Below the pieces are notes generated by a model. It was not told where the DNA came from. It made no database searches and worked only from the letters and a program-made list of their open reading frames with translations. This document shows positions 6,766 to 17,031 of a stretch of DNA of 32,219 nt, piece by piece. The stretch's first letter is position 1. Each line of letters starts with the position of its first letter. The position numbers and the translations under genes were made by a program. Source of the stretch: Saprospiraceae bacterium (lineage in GTDB: Bacteria; Bacteroidota; Bacteroidia; Chitinophagales; Saprospiraceae); the NCBI GenBank assembly GCA_020628725.1, contig JAHDEO010000019.1:1-32219 (forward strand), in the 5' to 3' direction.

Positions 6766-9700
6766 ATGAAAAAGATGACCACATTACAGTTCATAACTTG
6801 CCTAATCCTATGTCCTATCCTTTGCCTTGCCCAAAACCGCTATGAAGACTCCCTTGCCCTTGTAGCACTATACAATGCCACCAATGGTCCCAATTGGACG
6901 AACACTTGGAATCTGGCACAACCAATGGATACTTGGTATGGTGTCAACCTTGATTCGAATGGTCGTATAATCTGTATTGATATGGACGGTGATGATAATG
7001 ATTGTACAGGCGATTATGATAAGTTCGGCAATAATTTGTCGGGCAATATTCCACCTGAAATCGGGAATTTGAGTAGTTTAAGAAGATTGTATTTACTCAA
7101 CAATCAACTCATCGGCAGCATCCCACCTGAAATGGGAAATTTAAATGATCTACAATCGTTGCTTTTAGGGGGCAACCAACTTACCGGTAGTATTCCGCCT
7201 GAATTTGAGCATTTGGATAACGCACAAACCATAGATGTAGGTTATAATCAATTAAGCGGTACTATTCCGCCTCAAATCGGTGGCATGGAGAGCCTGTCAA
7301 CTTTGCATTTATGGGGCAATCAATTGACTGGAGATATTCCGCCTGAAATTGGCAATTTAAGCAGCCTTTGGTCTTTAAAATTACATGGCAATCAACTTAC
7401 GGGAACTATTCCACCTGCAATTGGCAATTTAGGCAACTTGCGTATTCTATACCTGCACGACAATCAATTTACAGGAACTATTCCAACTGAAATTACAAAC
7501 TTAGAGCATTTGGTGGATTTATATGTATCTCATAATCAACTCAATGGGTGTTATGATGATAGCCTTTTGAGTCTTTGCAACTTGTCTCTGACCAATGCTC
7601 ATATTTCCGACCATAACGAATTTTTAGTGACTTGGGAAGACTTTTGCAACACAGGTGAAGGTTGTACACCCTGCCGCCAAAGTGACTCCCTCGCTCTTGT
7701 AGCTTTGTATGAATCTACCGATGGGGCTAATTGGGCAAATCCTTGGAACCTAAGCCTTCCGATGGATACCTGGTATGGCATCAGTCTCAATTCAAATGGA
7801 TGTGTGATTTGTATTGATATGGATGGTGATGATAATAATTGTACAGGGGATTATGATAAGTTGGGGAATAATTTGTCAGGCAATATTCCATCTGAAATCG
7901 GAAATTTAGGAAGTTTGGAAACGTTATATCTACTAAACAATCAACTTATCGGCAACATTCCGGCTGAAATCGGAAATTTAACCAACCTCACATCTATACT
8001 TTTGGGAGGCAATCAACTTACAGGTAGTATTCCACCTGAAATCGGAAACTTATCTAACCTACAAACTTTAGATGTGGGGTATAATAAACTAAGCGGAGAG
8101 ATACCGCCCGAAATCGGGAACGTAGAAAATTTGGGAACTCTAAATTTATGGAGCAATCAACTCACAGGTAGTATTCCACCCGAAATCGGAAATTTAGATA
8201 ATCTATGGTTCTTAAAATTATTTGACAATCGACTCACCGACAATATCCCGCCTGAGATGGCGAATTTGACCAATTTACGCTTAATATATTTACACGAAAA
8301 TAAACTTACCGGAAACATTCCATCTGAAATGATACACCTAAATCATCTGGTAGATTTGCGATTATCCGGCAATCAACTTACGGGCAATATCCCTGATTTT
8401 CCACCCACTTTAGAAACCTTACACCTTCAGAAAAATAAATTTTCTTATGACGAAATAGAAGCGTTTTATTATTCCAATCATAACATTGAAGCATTTCAAT
8501 ATTCTCCTCAATATCACGGCGAACGTCAAGGCTACACCCAAAATTTCGGCGATACCCTCACACTAACTTTATCAGAACCATTACCCGGCAATAATAATCA
8601 AAATGTCAGCTATCAATGGCAGAAAAACTACAACGAATTAACTGGCGTTACCGATTCCACCTATACAATTAATACCCTGCAACTCTCAGATGTCGGCAAA
8701 TACAGCATACACATGACCGACCCTTCACGTGTACCTGATTTGGAGATTATCTCCGAAACCATATATGTCATTGTACCGGGGTATGATTCCTATGGTCAAC
8801 CTGTAGAATACAACCAGATTATGGTGGAATTTGACAATGAAGCCGAACGCATTTATTATGAAAATACTTATTTAAATCCCAATTTCGGTTATGTAACTAA
8901 AAGCTGTGATTGCAACCGTGAGTTACATTTATGGCAATTTCCAAGCGATACCGCAGCCTTAGAAGTACTGTTAGCGGTCAATACCGAAAGAGAAAGTATA
9001 GGTAGCAGACGAGCGAGATTGGATGGCGGACTCAACAATATTTTCAATATCGGTCCTATGGTGTCGGGAGAAGGATGGACTTGGGGAGGGGATTATTCGG
9101 GTAATTATCCTGACTCTGTATTGGTCTTTTTGTTAGATTCCGGTGCAGATATATCCAATTGGGATGCTTCATCTTATCTTTTAAGTCATGCTCCGGTAGA
9201 TGACTGTTACGATATGCCAATAAGTTCAGGGTTTGATTATACCGATTCACTGGCTACCATCGGCAATAATGTTACGGATTCGCTGGGGCACGGCACTTAT
9301 GGTTTTCGTTCCATCTCAGAAGGTTTGGGTGATAATATCAACTTGAAAGTCGTGCCGCTAAAAGTATTTGACAAAGAAGGAGAAGGAACATTGTTCAACT
9401 TTGTATGTGCTTTGTATCATGCTATCGACCATCATGCAGATATTATTCACGTCAGTGCGGGATATATGGGAGCTGCTTCTGATATATTGGAAAATGCCAT
9501 TGCCTTATCGAAAGAAAAGGGTTGCCTCTTGGTCACGGCTGCCGGAAATGACGGGACAGATATTGACAGCATTCCCCAATATCCTGCCTATTATGCCAAA
9601 GCATTTTATAAGGAAGGATATAATGGAAATGACTCATTGGTGCATTATAATAATGTCATTTCGGTAGCTTCTATTGGTCCGCAGGATGAATTGTCCGGTT

Positions 9701-10686
9701 TTTCAAATTATGGCAATGAAGCCGTTGTCATGTCTGCTTACGGAGAAGATATGAGTGGCTATGCTCATACAGGAGAGAAAATAAGCAGTAGCGGCTCATC
9801 CGTTTCCGCCTTCTATGTAACGCGAGAATTGGCTGTGGAAATAGCCAAAAACAACAATCGAACTTACGAGCAAATATGGCAAGACTTTGAGACGAATTGC
9901 CTGAGAGATTGTCCTGCAACAACCAACCTAACCCAAACAGGTAAAAGTCTTGATATCAACCTGAATGAAGTCTATGCTGATTTACGTGTTTATCTGGAAG
10001 GGACGTACGATACAATAGCTCAAGAAATGCGTAATGACTTGAATATGAGGTCGCTATTGCCGGGGCAAATTCAAGAAGACTCTACGCTAAATCACGAATT
10101 AGCTGTTCAACCCTACAGTAATATTCCGCCTTATTATGAGGGAAATGAGTCTGTTCCAAGTGTTTTTGCCAACTATCCTGATGAAGTCGTTGATTGGATA
10201 TTAATTTCTTTGCGGGCTGAAAAAAATGCAGATACAGAGTTGAGTCGTACCGCCGCATGGTTATTGGAGAACGGGAATATTCAATTGCTGAAACCACTTT
10301 TGAACGACATTCATACTGCACCCGATTCCGTTTATATAGTCATCGAACATCGCAATCATTTATGGACGATGTCACCTCAAAAAATCCCTGTCAATCGGAA
10401 TATTATCACTTGGGATTTTACTGCTCAGGATGGATATAAAACTCCCGCCACCACAGGGCAAATACAAGTCCAACCCGGTATATGGGCAATGCTCACCGGA
10501 GATAGTAAGCAAAATGACATCGAAGGTGGAGACATCAATGGTGGCGACAAAATAATTTGGCAGGATGATAATGGCAAATTCCTTTTATATCTAAACGGGG
10601 ATTTTAATTTAAATGGAGACGTAAATGGTGAAGACAAAGGAATTTGGGAGCATAATAATGGTAAATTTTCGGGAATTCCAAAGTAA
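6766..10686 (+). CDS. Secreted LRR / Ig-like / subtilisin-family (S8) protease with dockerin-like tail
   Basis: 1306 residues with a signal peptide (cut near CLAQ). Two homologous halves follow: residues ~28-302 and ~307-575. Each starts DSLALVALY..T.G.NW, passes through MDTWYG and DMDGDD, and continues with plant-type leucine-rich repeats (LxxNQLTGxIPPEIGNL). Residues ~600-690 resemble an Ig-like domain (LQLSDVGKYSIHMTD). The subtilase domain has Asp791 (LLDSG), His842 (GHGT), oxyanion Asn928 (AAGND) and Ser1012 (SGSSVSA), so it should be active. The tail has Ca-binding, dockerin-like turns (GDINGGDK, NGDFNLNGDVNGED) and no T9SS sorting domain. It probably cleaves proteins outside the cytoplasm, with the LRRs choosing the target. 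Its place just after the peptide cluster makes it a candidate processing protease; this is inference. Confidence 0.85.
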   Translation: MKKMTTLQFITCLILCPILCLAQNRYEDSLALVALYNATNGPNWTNTWNLAQPMDTWYGVNLDSNGRIICIDMDGDDNDCTGDYDKFGNNLSGNIPPEIGNLSSLRRLYLLNNQLIGSIPPEMGNLNDLQSLLLGGNQLTGSIPPEFEHLDNAQTIDVGYNQLSGTIPPQIGGMESLSTLHLWGNQLTGDIPPEIGNLSSLWSLKLHGNQLTGTIPPAIGNLGNLRILYLHDNQFTGTIPTEITNLEHLVDLYVSHNQLNGCYDDSLLSLCNLSLTNAHISDHNEFLVTWEDFCNTGEGCTPCRQSDSLALVALYESTDGANWANPWNLSLPMDTWYGISLNSNGCVICIDMDGDDNNCTGDYDKLGNNLSGNIPSEIGNLGSLETLYLLNNQLIGNIPAEIGNLTNLTSILLGGNQLTGSIPPEIGNLSNLQTLDVGYNKLSGEIPPEIGNVENLGTLNLWSNQLTGSIPPEIGNLDNLWFLKLFDNRLTDNIPPEMANLTNLRLIYLHENKLTGNIPSEMIHLNHLVDLRLSGNQLTGNIPDFPPTLETLHLQKNKFSYDEIEAFYYSNHNIEAFQYSPQYHGERQGYTQNFGDTLTLTLSEPLPGNNNQNVSYQWQKNYNELTGVTDSTYTINTLQLSDVGKYSIHMTDPSRVPDLEIISETIYVIVPGYDSYGQPVEYNQIMVEFDNEAERIYYENTYLNPNFGYVTKSCDCNRELHLWQFPSDTAALEVLLAVNTERESIGSRRARLDGGLNNIFNIGPMVSGEGWTWGGDYSGNYPDSVLVFLLDSGADISNWDASSYLLSHAPVDDCYDMPISSGFDYTDSLATIGNNVTDSLGHGTYGFRSISEGLGDNINLKVVPLKVFDKEGEGTLFNFVCALYHAIDHHADIIHVSAGYMGAASDILENAIALSKEKGCLLVTAAGNDGTDIDSIPQYPAYYAKAFYKEGYNGNDSLVHYNNVISVASIGPQDELSGFSNYGNEAVVMSAYGEDMSGYAHTGEKISSSGSSVSAFYVTRELAVEIAKNNNRTYEQIWQDFETNCLRDCPATTNLTQTGKSLDINLNEVYADLRVYLEGTYDTIAQEMRNDLNMRSLLPGQIQEDSTLNHELAVQPYSNIPPYYEGNESVPSVFANYPDEVVDWILISLRAEKNADTELSRTAAWLLENGNIQLLKPLLNDIHTAPDSVYIVIEHRNHLWTMSPQKIPVNRNIITWDFTAQDGYKTPATTGQIQVQPGIWAMLTGDSKQNDIEGGDINGGDKIIWQDDNGKFLLYLNGDFNLNGDVNGEDKGIWEHNNGKFSGIPK

Positions 10687-10698
10687 CTCGTGACTGGT

Positions 10699-10746
10699 TG
10701 ATTCGTGATTCGTTTATTTGATAATTATAATACGAGTCACGAATCA
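10699..10746. repeat. Intergenic palindrome built on TGATTCGTGATTCGT
   Basis: TGATTCGTGATTCGT (10699-10713) pairs with ACGAGTCACGAATCA (10732-10746) with one mismatch over 15 bp. The word CGTGATTCG is itself a tandem, and CTCGTGACTGGTTGATTCG just before it is a decayed copy. It may end transcription of the protease gene, but the same style of element is found in other gaps of the window where that role does not fit. Confidence 0.75.
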
Positions 10747-10838
10747 TGACACTTCTCTTTGACCATGTAAGATTATATTATAATTTATTTTCTAAATAAT
10801 AGGAAAATGTGTATTTTTAGGAAGAAACATTTACCACC

Positions 10839-13505
10839 ATGCGCTATTTATTATTCCTAACTGTATGTTTGTTTCCTTGCCATTTAAATGCTCAATCATT
10901 CATAGACTTCAAATATGAAGACAACCTTACCACATGTATCTGTAATGATATTTCCGCCAAGAACATAATAGATACGCTTCATACAATAAAAAATGAGCGA
11001 TTTATCGCATGTTGCTACCATTGCATCGGTACTTACTATTATCACGAAGCAAGAGATTGGTCAGCTATCGAATACCACCAAAAAGCGTTAAAGATACGGG
11101 AGCAATACAAGGATGACTTGCGTTGGAAATCCTATCGCAATATTGCTTACGCTTACAAAGAGGTGGCTCATTATGAAGGAACAATTAAAGCCATTTTACA
11201 AGGTTTTCAGTTGAACGACAAACTAAAAAGAACAGCTAATTATAGGCTTCTCGGTGAATCCTATATAGAACTGGGAGAGTTTGAAAATGCTATCGAGGCT
11301 TTAGAAAATTCCGAAAGACTTGCACAAAACGATTACGAATTAGCCGAAGCAAATAATGCCTTATGTATCGCGCTGACAAAAACGGAGGATACTACAAATT
11401 TAGTTAAGGCTTTAAAACATGCTGAAAAAGCCATTGAATTATTTGAACGTGAAAATGATATGGAAGGCATTGCCATCGCATATCTCAACAAAGGAAATAC
11501 ACACGAAGAACTCAAACAACACGAAGCCGCCATCCGGTCATACAATCAAGCAAAAGCAATTTTTTTGCAGAAAAAACGCCCTCTATCCCTTGCAAAAACC
11601 ATCAATAATATTGCTACGGTAAAATACGCACAAGGTCAATACAATGAAGCTATTCAACTACTCAACGAATCCTTAAAACTCAAAAAAGAGTATCACAAAA
11701 ATGAGATTTATCAATACACTTACGCCGCCAATTACGAAAATCTCGCCGAAAACTATGAAGCTCTTTCCAACACAGACGAAGCCTTAAAACACTACCAACT
11801 CGCCCTCATCAACCTCACCGATAATTTCCGAAATCAAGATATTAACACCAATCCAACCGTAGCAGGCAATCACTATATTTACAAAAAAGCCAACCTCCTT
11901 CGTATTCTTGACCTCAAGGCACAAACGACCATGAAAAACGGGAACACCGACCTCGCTTACAAAACCTATCAAGTATTGGATGAGTGGATAAACGAATTCT
12001 ACAAAGACCTCACAACCAACGAATCTAAACTCACATGGATAGCACGGACACATGACATATACACCAATGCAATAGAAGTCGCACTGAAAAAAGAAGACAA
12101 AGCAAAAGCTTTTGAGTACGCCGAAAAAGCTCGTGCTGTATTACTTTGGCAAAGCCATTTGCAGCAAGCAGCTTTGAGTTTGTTGAATGATGAAGAACAA
12201 GAAAGTTACGATGATTTATTAGCGCAAATTCGACGAACTGATTATGAATATCGCAATGCTGTCGGAGGTAAAGAACAACTAAAAAACACTATCGACTCAT
12301 TAAATCAGAAATTTGACCAATTTGAAAAAACTTTGGAAGAAAAATATCCCGAATATGCCCAGCGAAAATACCAACCCAAAACAATTACCCCTTCAGATGT
12401 CCAAAACCGCATACTCAACCAAAACAGCGCACTTGTCGAATACCACTGGGCATCAAATGATAAATTGTACATTTTTATCTTGACAAAAAAGAACATTTAT
12501 ACAGATGTTGTTCAAGTAAATGACGATTTTCATGAGCAAATTCAAAAATTCCATACTGCCATCAAAGACAGTAATCTACCCGATATCGTCAAACCGGGCT
12601 ATGCCATATACCAAACAGCCTTCCAACCAATACATACCCATTTAAAAGAAAATGTTAAAAAACTCATCATACTTCCCGACGGCAAACTCAATTTCATTCC
12701 CTTTGAAGCCCTACCAACAAATTCTACAAATAACGTATTTGACATTTCCTATCTCATTGACGATTATACATTCAACTACCTTTATTCATGCAGCAATTAC
12801 AGTAATTCATCCTATACAAATTCCATTCAAACCGCGCTGATTATTGCCCCTGAATTTGGCGTAAAAGATACATTTGCTACGCTTGAAAATACTCAGATTG
12901 CAAAACAATTAAAAGGCTTCAAACTAACTACATTAACTGGAGCAAAACCTACCCACAGTGAGGTCGTCAATGAAATTCCCAATGCCGATTTGATTCATAT
13001 AGCGGCACACGCCAAGCAAGGCGCAAAAGGCAAAGGCAAAATTCATCTTTATGGAGGCGATGAACTCAGTCAAAACGATATTCAAGCTTGCTCGTTCAAG
13101 GCGCAACATGTTGTGTTGAGTGCCTGCGAGACAGGGGCAGGCGAGTTGAATAAGGGCGAAGGTGTATTGAGTTTGGGCTGGAGTTTTGTTTATCGTGGTG
13201 TGCCGAGTGTTGTGATGAGCCTTTGGAAAGTCAACGACGATTCCACAGAAAAACTAATGAATAATTATTATCAATTGCTCCATCAAAAAATACCCGCAGA
13301 CGAAGCCCTTCAACAAGCCAAACGTTCCTTGCGACAGGAGCAAAATGCGCTTAGTCACCCTTATCATTGGGCGGCTTTTATTCATACGGGAAATCCGCCA
13401 ACTAAACACGTTAGTCAAAACAATCATAAACTTTTCTATATGTTGGGCGGTTTAATGCTGCTTTTTCTTTTTATTTCTACCACAAGAAGGTTAACCAAAC
13501 GATAA
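10839..13505 (+). CDS. Exported TPR-CHAT protein (caspase-like protease)
   Basis: 888 residues. A signal peptide (MRYLLFLTVCLFPCHLNAQ) is followed by about seven tetratricopeptide repeats at residues ~60-330 (for example AIEYHQKALKIREQY, AIRSYNQAKAIFLQKK, AIQLLNESLKLKKEY), a helical linker, and a CHAT domain at ~560-860. The CHAT dyad is His724 (HIAAHA) and Cys763 (LSACETGAG); the downstream GVPSVVMSLWKVND and HPYHWAAFIHTG motifs are typical. A C-terminal transmembrane helix (LFYMLGGLMLLFLFISTT) with a basic end would anchor it. It is thus a membrane-tethered caspase-like protease facing the periplasm. TPR-CHAT genes often lie near sigma/anti-sigma pairs in this bacterial group; here such a pair is ~8 kb upstream. 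The substrate is unknown. Confidence 0.85.
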   Translation: MRYLLFLTVCLFPCHLNAQSFIDFKYEDNLTTCICNDISAKNIIDTLHTIKNERFIACCYHCIGTYYYHEARDWSAIEYHQKALKIREQYKDDLRWKSYRNIAYAYKEVAHYEGTIKAILQGFQLNDKLKRTANYRLLGESYIELGEFENAIEALENSERLAQNDYELAEANNALCIALTKTEDTTNLVKALKHAEKAIELFERENDMEGIAIAYLNKGNTHEELKQHEAAIRSYNQAKAIFLQKKRPLSLAKTINNIATVKYAQGQYNEAIQLLNESLKLKKEYHKNEIYQYTYAANYENLAENYEALSNTDEALKHYQLALINLTDNFRNQDINTNPTVAGNHYIYKKANLLRILDLKAQTTMKNGNTDLAYKTYQVLDEWINEFYKDLTTNESKLTWIARTHDIYTNAIEVALKKEDKAKAFEYAEKARAVLLWQSHLQQAALSLLNDEEQESYDDLLAQIRRTDYEYRNAVGGKEQLKNTIDSLNQKFDQFEKTLEEKYPEYAQRKYQPKTITPSDVQNRILNQNSALVEYHWASNDKLYIFILTKKNIYTDVVQVNDDFHEQIQKFHTAIKDSNLPDIVKPGYAIYQTAFQPIHTHLKENVKKLIILPDGKLNFIPFEALPTNSTNNVFDISYLIDDYTFNYLYSCSNYSNSSYTNSIQTALIIAPEFGVKDTFATLENTQIAKQLKGFKLTTLTGAKPTHSEVVNEIPNADLIHIAAHAKQGAKGKGKIHLYGGDELSQNDIQACSFKAQHVVLSACETGAGELNKGEGVLSLGWSFVYRGVPSVVMSLWKVNDDSTEKLMNNYYQLLHQKIPADEALQQAKRSLRQEQNALSHPYHWAAFIHTGNPPTKHVSQNNHKLFYMLGGLMLLFLFISTTRRLTKR

Positions 13506-13659
13506 AACCACTCAAAAACGAAACATCAAACCCTCAAAAACCGTATAACTTCCACATAATTACATTTTTATCAAATGTTAAAACTGCGCTAAAATCAATC
13601 CATTTAACGAAAAAAAGTGTTATTTTTATGAGCTAAACTATCGTTAAAATTCTGGGGTC

Positions 13660-16600
13660 ATGGCATTGGAAACCAACAATTACCAACTTCTCATCAAGAA
13701 GTTGGACCAATTCATTCGTAAATATTACGTCAATCAACTGATTAGAGGCGTTTTATATAGTATTGCGCTGGTGCTTGCGTTATTCATCGCAATTACGGTG
13801 GCAGAGTATTTTATGTATTTTCCGACGGGTACACGCAAGGTTTTGTGGTATTCGTTTTTAGGAATTAGTGGCATTGCCCTACTTGGTTGGGTGCTATTGC
13901 CGCTGTCGCGGTATCTTCGTTTGGGCAAAGTTATCTCACACGAACGCGCAGCAGACATCATCGGTGACCATTTTACAGAGGTCAAAGATAAACTCCTCAA
14001 CATTCTCCAACTTAAAAAGCAATCCGGCGATTCTACAAATGCAGCTTTGATTAATGCGAGTATCGACCAAAAAATTGGCGACCTCAAACCCGTTCCCTTC
14101 AAATCTGCCATTAACCTGAATCAAAATCGAAAATACCTCAAATATGCACTCCCGCCATTGATGCTTCTTTTGATTCTGCTCTTTGCTGCGCCAAATTTAA
14201 TCAAATCAGGTACAGAGCGATTAATTAAAAATAACGAAACATTCGAGCGACCCGCACCTTTCACATTTGAAGTGGAAAACGATGACATGACCGTCGTTCA
14301 ATATGAAGATTACGACATTGATGTGCGCGTTCGTCCGACTGAAACAGGCGCGATCCCAAACGAGGTGTTTATTGATGTCGATAACTATCAATACAAATTA
14401 ATTCCCGACGAAAAAGACCGCACACATTTTACTTATACATTTAGAAAAATTTCAAAAGACACCAAATTCAAATTATTTTCAGGTCAATTTGAATCCAAAG
14501 ATTACGATATAGAAGTTCTCAAAAAACCAAATATCGTTGGTTTCGATATTAAATTGGATTATCCGTCTTACACCAAAAGAAAAGACGAGATGATTGCCAA
14601 TATCGGCGATGTCGTCGTTCCCGTAGGTACGCGAATGCGTTGGAATTTTACCTCACAAAATACGGATGAAGTGGGTATGAAATTTTCCCGCGAAAAGAAA
14701 ATATTACAAACAGAAAGAGCAGGAAGCCAATCTTTCACGCTCAAACGCCGTGCCCGCAAAGACGAAACCTATATGGTTTACGTTTCTAATCAATACCTAA
14801 AAAATGCGGATTCGGTAGGCTATTCTATTGCCGTCACGCCCGACCTTTATCCTACCATTAATGTAGAGCGATTTGAGGACAGCACCGATAATAAAATGAT
14901 ATTTTTCGTAGGAGATGCCAGCGATGACTACGGTCTGCGAAGCCTCACCTTTAATTACACATTAACTCCCGGCGACAGAAAAACACCTGCCCGCACCGAG
15001 TCCGAAACACTACAAACCAATCCCGGCACCGAGACACAATACGACTACACTTGGGATTTGCTTCCAATGGAACTCAAACCCGGCGACGAACTCACCTACT
15101 TTTTTGAAGTATTGGATAATGACGGTGTGAATGGCAGCAAATCAGCGCGTACCAACGTGATGAGCTACGCCATGCCTACGGTAGAGGAATTTGAAGAACA
15201 AGAAGAAAAAAATAACGACGAAATCAAAAAAGACCTCGCCGAGACACTCGAAGAAGCGCAAAAATTGCGTGAGGACATCGACGAGATGAAAAATAAAATG
15301 CTCCAGAAAAAAGAACTCAATTGGCAAGACAAGAAGGAGATTGAAAAGATGCTGGAGCGTCAAAAAGACATGCAGCAGCAAATGGAAAATGCTCAAAAGA
15401 ATTTTGATGAAAATCTAAAAAATCAAGAGCAATTTGAGGAAACGAAAGAATCCATTCTCGAAAAGCAAGAGAAGTTGCAGCAGTTATTCGATGAGTTGAT
15501 GAGCGAGGAAATGAAGGAGATGATGAAGAAAATGGAAGAAATGCTCGACGAACTCACCCAAGAAGACGCCTTAGAGCAATTGGAAGAAATGGAAATGACG
15601 GATGAAGAGTTGGAGAAGGAACTAGATCGTATGCTCGAATTGTTTAAAGAGATGGAACTCGAACATCAGCTCGAACAAACGGCTGAAAAATTAGAAGAAT
15701 TAGCAGAAAAAGAAGAAGAACTGAGCGAAGAATCGAAGGAAGGAAAGAAATCGGCTGATGAGTTGAAAAAAGAACAAGAAAAACTCAATGAAGAATTTGA
15801 GAAGATAAAAGAGGACATGGAGAAGTTGCAGGAGATGAACGAAGAACTCGAATCTCCCAAGCACCTCGACGACATGGACGAGCAATCCGAAGATATTGAA
15901 AAAGATATGCAGGATAGTTCGGATGAATTACAGAAAGGAGAAAAACAAAAAGCCGGAGAAAAACAAAAATCTGCTTCCGAAAAAATGAAAGAAATGGCGC
16001 AAGGCATGAAAGACATGATGCAGCAAGCCAATCAGGAGCAAATGGAAGAAGATTTGGAATCGCTGCGCCAGTTGTTAGAAAATCTCGTTACGCTTTCTTT
16101 CGACCAAGAAGAGACGATGAATGATATTGGCGAAGCACAAATCAATACGCCGCATTATGTAGGTTTGGTGCAAAAGCAATACAAAATTAAAGACGATTTC
16201 AAAGTCGTAGAAGATAGTTTGCAGGCATTGAGCAAGCGCGTATTTGAGATAGAATCTTTTGTAACAGAAAAAGTTACAGAAGTCAAACGCAATATCAAAG
16301 AAAGCCTCGAACAATTAGAAGAGCGCAAAACCACCAATGCCACGACTCAACAACAATACTCCATGACGGGCATGAACGACCTCGCCCTCATGCTCAGTGA
16401 AGTGATGAATCAGATGCAGCAGCAAATGGCGCAACAACAATCCGGCGACCAAATGTGCGAAAACCCCGGCAACAAACCCGGCGGCAAAGGCAAGCCTTCA
16501 CTAAGTGGTATGCAGCAACAACTCAAAGACCAAATGAGTGAAATGCAGAAGATGATGAAAGACGGTCAAAAGCCCGGTGGCAAAGGCGGTAAAGGTCAGA

Positions 16601-17031
16601 TGAGTAAAGAATTTGCGGAAATGGCAGCCAAACAAGCTGCAATTCGCAAAGAACTCAAAAAAATGAACGACCAAAACAAACAACAAGGCAAAGGTTCTTC
16701 CGGTGAGTTAGAAAAACTCATGGAAGAGATGGATAAAACCGAGACAGATTTGGTCAATAAGCGTCTAACCAACGAGATGCTCAAACGCCAACAGGAAATC
16801 CTCACACGCCTACTCGAAGCGGAGAACGCCCAACGTCAACGCGAATTCGAGAAGCGTCGTGAATCCAAAACCGCACAAGAACAGGAACGGAAAATGCCCC
16901 CCGAATTGGAGGAATACATCAAAAAGCGTGAGGCGGAAATCGAAATGTACAAATCCGTTTCCCCCGCCCTCAAGCCTTATTACAAGACGCTTGTGGAGGA
17001 ATACTTCGATTCACTTAAAAAGAACAAATGA
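13660..17031 (+). CDS. DUF4175-type membrane protein with long charged coiled coil
   Basis: 1123 residues. Three N-terminal transmembrane segments (around residues 25-52, 63-85 and 158-178; for example IALVLALFIAITVAEYFMYF and LPPLMLLLILLFAAPNLI) are followed by a beta-rich region of about 300 residues. From residue ~508 to the end comes a very long Glu/Lys/Gln/Met-rich coiled coil, broken near residue 930-980 by a Gly/Pro/Lys-rich part (NKPGGKGKPS). This matches the DUF4175 proteins common in Bacteroidota, whose function is not established. The gene order DUF4175 - ATPase - ybeY is familiar in the phylum and supports the call. The GC-skewed coiled-coil DNA produces long open frames on the other strand that are not genes. 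Confidence 0.75.
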   Translation: MALETNNYQLLIKKLDQFIRKYYVNQLIRGVLYSIALVLALFIAITVAEYFMYFPTGTRKVLWYSFLGISGIALLGWVLLPLSRYLRLGKVISHERAADIIGDHFTEVKDKLLNILQLKKQSGDSTNAALINASIDQKIGDLKPVPFKSAINLNQNRKYLKYALPPLMLLLILLFAAPNLIKSGTERLIKNNETFERPAPFTFEVENDDMTVVQYEDYDIDVRVRPTETGAIPNEVFIDVDNYQYKLIPDEKDRTHFTYTFRKISKDTKFKLFSGQFESKDYDIEVLKKPNIVGFDIKLDYPSYTKRKDEMIANIGDVVVPVGTRMRWNFTSQNTDEVGMKFSREKKILQTERAGSQSFTLKRRARKDETYMVYVSNQYLKNADSVGYSIAVTPDLYPTINVERFEDSTDNKMIFFVGDASDDYGLRSLTFNYTLTPGDRKTPARTESETLQTNPGTETQYDYTWDLLPMELKPGDELTYFFEVLDNDGVNGSKSARTNVMSYAMPTVEEFEEQEEKNNDEIKKDLAETLEEAQKLREDIDEMKNKMLQKKELNWQDKKEIEKMLERQKDMQQQMENAQKNFDENLKNQEQFEETKESILEKQEKLQQLFDELMSEEMKEMMKKMEEMLDELTQEDALEQLEEMEMTDEELEKELDRMLELFKEMELEHQLEQTAEKLEELAEKEEELSEESKEGKKSADELKKEQEKLNEEFEKIKEDMEKLQEMNEELESPKHLDDMDEQSEDIEKDMQDSSDELQKGEKQKAGEKQKSASEKMKEMAQGMKDMMQQANQEQMEEDLESLRQLLENLVTLSFDQEETMNDIGEAQINTPHYVGLVQKQYKIKDDFKVVEDSLQALSKRVFEIESFVTEKVTEVKRNIKESLEQLEERKTTNATTQQQYSMTGMNDLALMLSEVMNQMQQQMAQQQSGDQMCENPGNKPGGKGKPSLSGMQQQLKDQMSEMQKMMKDGQKPGGKGGKGQMSKEFAEMAAKQAAIRKELKKMNDQNKQQGKGSSGELEKLMEEMDKTETDLVNKRLTNEMLKRQQEILTRLLEAENAQRQREFEKRRESKTAQEQERKMPPELEEYIKKREAEIEMYKSVSPALKPYYKTLVEEYFDSLKKNK

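Noticed and set aside
9368-9667. 99-codon plus-strand frame inside the subtilase gene
   Set aside because: It lies across the conserved His-to-Asn part of the protease domain in another frame and has no recognisable features.
15142-16031. Long open frames on the minus strand opposite the coiled-coil gene
   Set aside because: They come from biased Glu/Lys codons on the plus strand and give low-complexity Phe/Ser/Leu proteins; not real genes.
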